From contig URHH01000136.1 of NCBI GenBank assembly GCA_900547615.1, forward strand, positions 1 to 6,721: a stretch of DNA of 6,721 nucleotides, read 5' to 3'. This stretch comes from an uncultured Blautia sp. (GTDB lineage: Bacteria; Bacillota; Clostridia; Lachnospirales; Lachnospiraceae). Positions 6,496 through 6,721 of the stretch are shown here, piece by piece. The translations under genes were made by a program, and so were the position numbers. The notes under the pieces are model-generated. The model was not told where the DNA came from, ran no database searches, and was given only the letters and a program-made list of their open reading frames with translations. Positions within the stretch are counted from its first letter, which is position 1. Every line of letters starts with the position of its first letter.

Positions 6496-6504
6496 TGATA
6501 TGAT
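6496..6504 (+). promoter_or_regulatory. Extended -10 element upstream of the hairpin
   Basis: TGATATGAT fits the TGn-TATnAT extended -10 pattern; a second TGA-TATATA overlaps it at 6501-6509. No good -35 lies at 16-18 nt (the nearest, AAGACA at 6471-6476, is 22 nt away). Transcription would begin at about 6511, the first base of the hairpin. AT-richness makes chance matches likely here. Confidence 0.35.
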
Positions 6505-6510
6505 ATATAC

Positions 6511-6537
6511 ATCTTAAAAGAACAGAGCTTTTAAGAT
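6511..6537. repeat. Perfect 10-bp inverted repeat (hairpin)
   Basis: The arms ATCTTAAAAG (6511-6520) and CTTTTAAGAT (6528-6537) are exact reverse complements around AACAGAG. No U-tract follows on either side, so it is not an intrinsic terminator. It could be the 5' hairpin of a small RNA, an mRNA 3' stabiliser, or a protein-binding dyad. Confidence 0.75.
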
Positions 6538-6572
6538 AACTCTTTCCTTTCCCTAAATATGTAAATAACAAG

Positions 6573-6618
6573 ACTACCTCTCACGGCAGGACCGCCGAAG
6601 AAGAGGTAGTTTTTGTTT
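6573..6618 (+). terminator. Intrinsic terminator after the phosphatase / candidate small RNA
   Basis: A perfect 9-bp stem, ACTACCTCT (6573-6581) with AGAGGTAGT (6602-6610), encloses a smaller CGGC/GCCG hairpin (6584-6597) and is followed by TTTTTGTTT. The plus-strand U-tract shows its direction. It would end both the phosphatase transcript and any RNA starting near 6511. Confidence 0.88.
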
Positions 6619-6669
6619 GGAAAAATTTATCATATCTTAAACAGAGCCGTGAAAATGCTTCAAATCGCC

Positions 6670-6698
6670 TTTACAAAAAGGTGTTTCTGTGATACGTT
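6670..6698 (+). promoter_or_regulatory. Possible promoter for a gene beyond the right edge
   Basis: TTTACA (6670-6675) lies 17 nt before TACGTT (6693-6698), which keeps the most conserved -10 bases and is preceded by TGA. A separate TATAAT at 6701-6706 has no well-placed -35. The following GGGGGG at the window end may belong to a ribosome binding site. This is weak and position-based. Confidence 0.3.
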
Positions 6699-6721
6699 AA
6701 TATAATAAAATATACGGGGGG

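Larger units (their letters stand above)
6511..6618 (+). ncRNA. Candidate small RNA of about 105 nt
   Basis: The layout is that of a small regulatory RNA: extended -10, a hairpin at the predicted 5' end (6511-6537), a single-stranded linker with a pyrimidine run CTCTTTCCTTTCCC (6540-6553), and an intrinsic terminator (6573-6618). The pyrimidine run is complementary to purine-rich Shine-Dalgarno sequences such as GGGAAAGG, a common seed type. No known RNA family is recognised. The main alternative is that all of this is the 3' untranslated region of the phosphatase mRNA. Confidence 0.35.
6411..6721. other. Gene-free, AT-rich 3' region with regulatory-type structures
   Basis: No credible protein gene lies in these 311 bases. 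The first 90 bases hold T-rich sequence and an imperfect inverted repeat (AATTCTATAATA at 6425-6436 with TATTAGAATT at 6461-6470, one bulge, a long T-rich loop). Then come an extended -10 element, a perfect hairpin, a terminator and a second possible promoter, listed separately. The window ends in a run of G that could begin a ribosome binding site of a gene beyond the edge. Confidence 0.6.

Noticed and set aside
6666..6683. CGCCTTT/AAAGGTG hairpin as a terminator
   Set aside because: The stem is short with a G-T pair, and only TTTCT follows it; the sequence is better explained as part of a possible promoter.
1..6721. CRISPR arrays, tRNA or rRNA genes, insertion sequences
   Set aside because: No regularly spaced repeats, cloverleaf-type sequence, transposase motif or terminal inverted repeat pair was seen on either strand.

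Overview
The window looks like a chromosomal segment from a low-to-moderate GC, Gram-positive gut-type Clostridia, most plausibly a Lachnospiraceae relative. This is inferred from the strong AGGAGG ribosome binding sites, the TATAAT-like promoters, the U-tailed intrinsic terminators and the protein character. No rRNA or species marker is present, so the genus cannot be fixed.

The left and centre (58-5286) form a divergently arranged carbohydrate-uptake locus. On the minus strand, reading leftward from about 2780, lie a secreted sugar-binding protein (1411-2733), an intrinsic terminator (1351-1387) and a Gfo/Idh/MocA-family sugar oxidoreductase (58-1326). On the plus strand, reading rightward from about 2945, lie two CUT1-type ABC permease subunits (2980-3882 and 3893-5245), closed by a strong terminator (5259-5286). 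The 246-bp divergent region holds both promoters and a 20-bp dyad that may be a shared operator. No ATPase and no regulator gene are present, so the importer probably borrows a housekeeping MsmK/MalK-type ATPase. The likely logic is that the binding protein captures a sugar or oligosaccharide, the permease pair imports it, and the NAD(P)-dependent oxidoreductase acts on it or a derivative. The substrate cannot be named from sequence.

Two features set this transporter apart. The binding protein has an ordinary signal peptide with no lipobox cysteine. The second permease carries an extra extracellular domain of about 150 residues between its first and second membrane helices. The two may be connected, with the domain holding or docking a non-anchored binding protein.

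The right part (5290-6721) is different. It begins with the remnant of an FAD-dependent oxidoreductase with a C-terminal Rieske domain, collapsed by a large internal deletion (5377-5605). An intact histidine-phosphatase-family protein follows (5679-6410) with its own promoter. The last 311 bases contain no gene. They hold a perfect 10-bp hairpin just after an extended -10 element, a pyrimidine-rich linker and a good intrinsic terminator. This layout fits a small RNA of about 105 nt, although it could simply be the 3' region of the phosphatase transcript.
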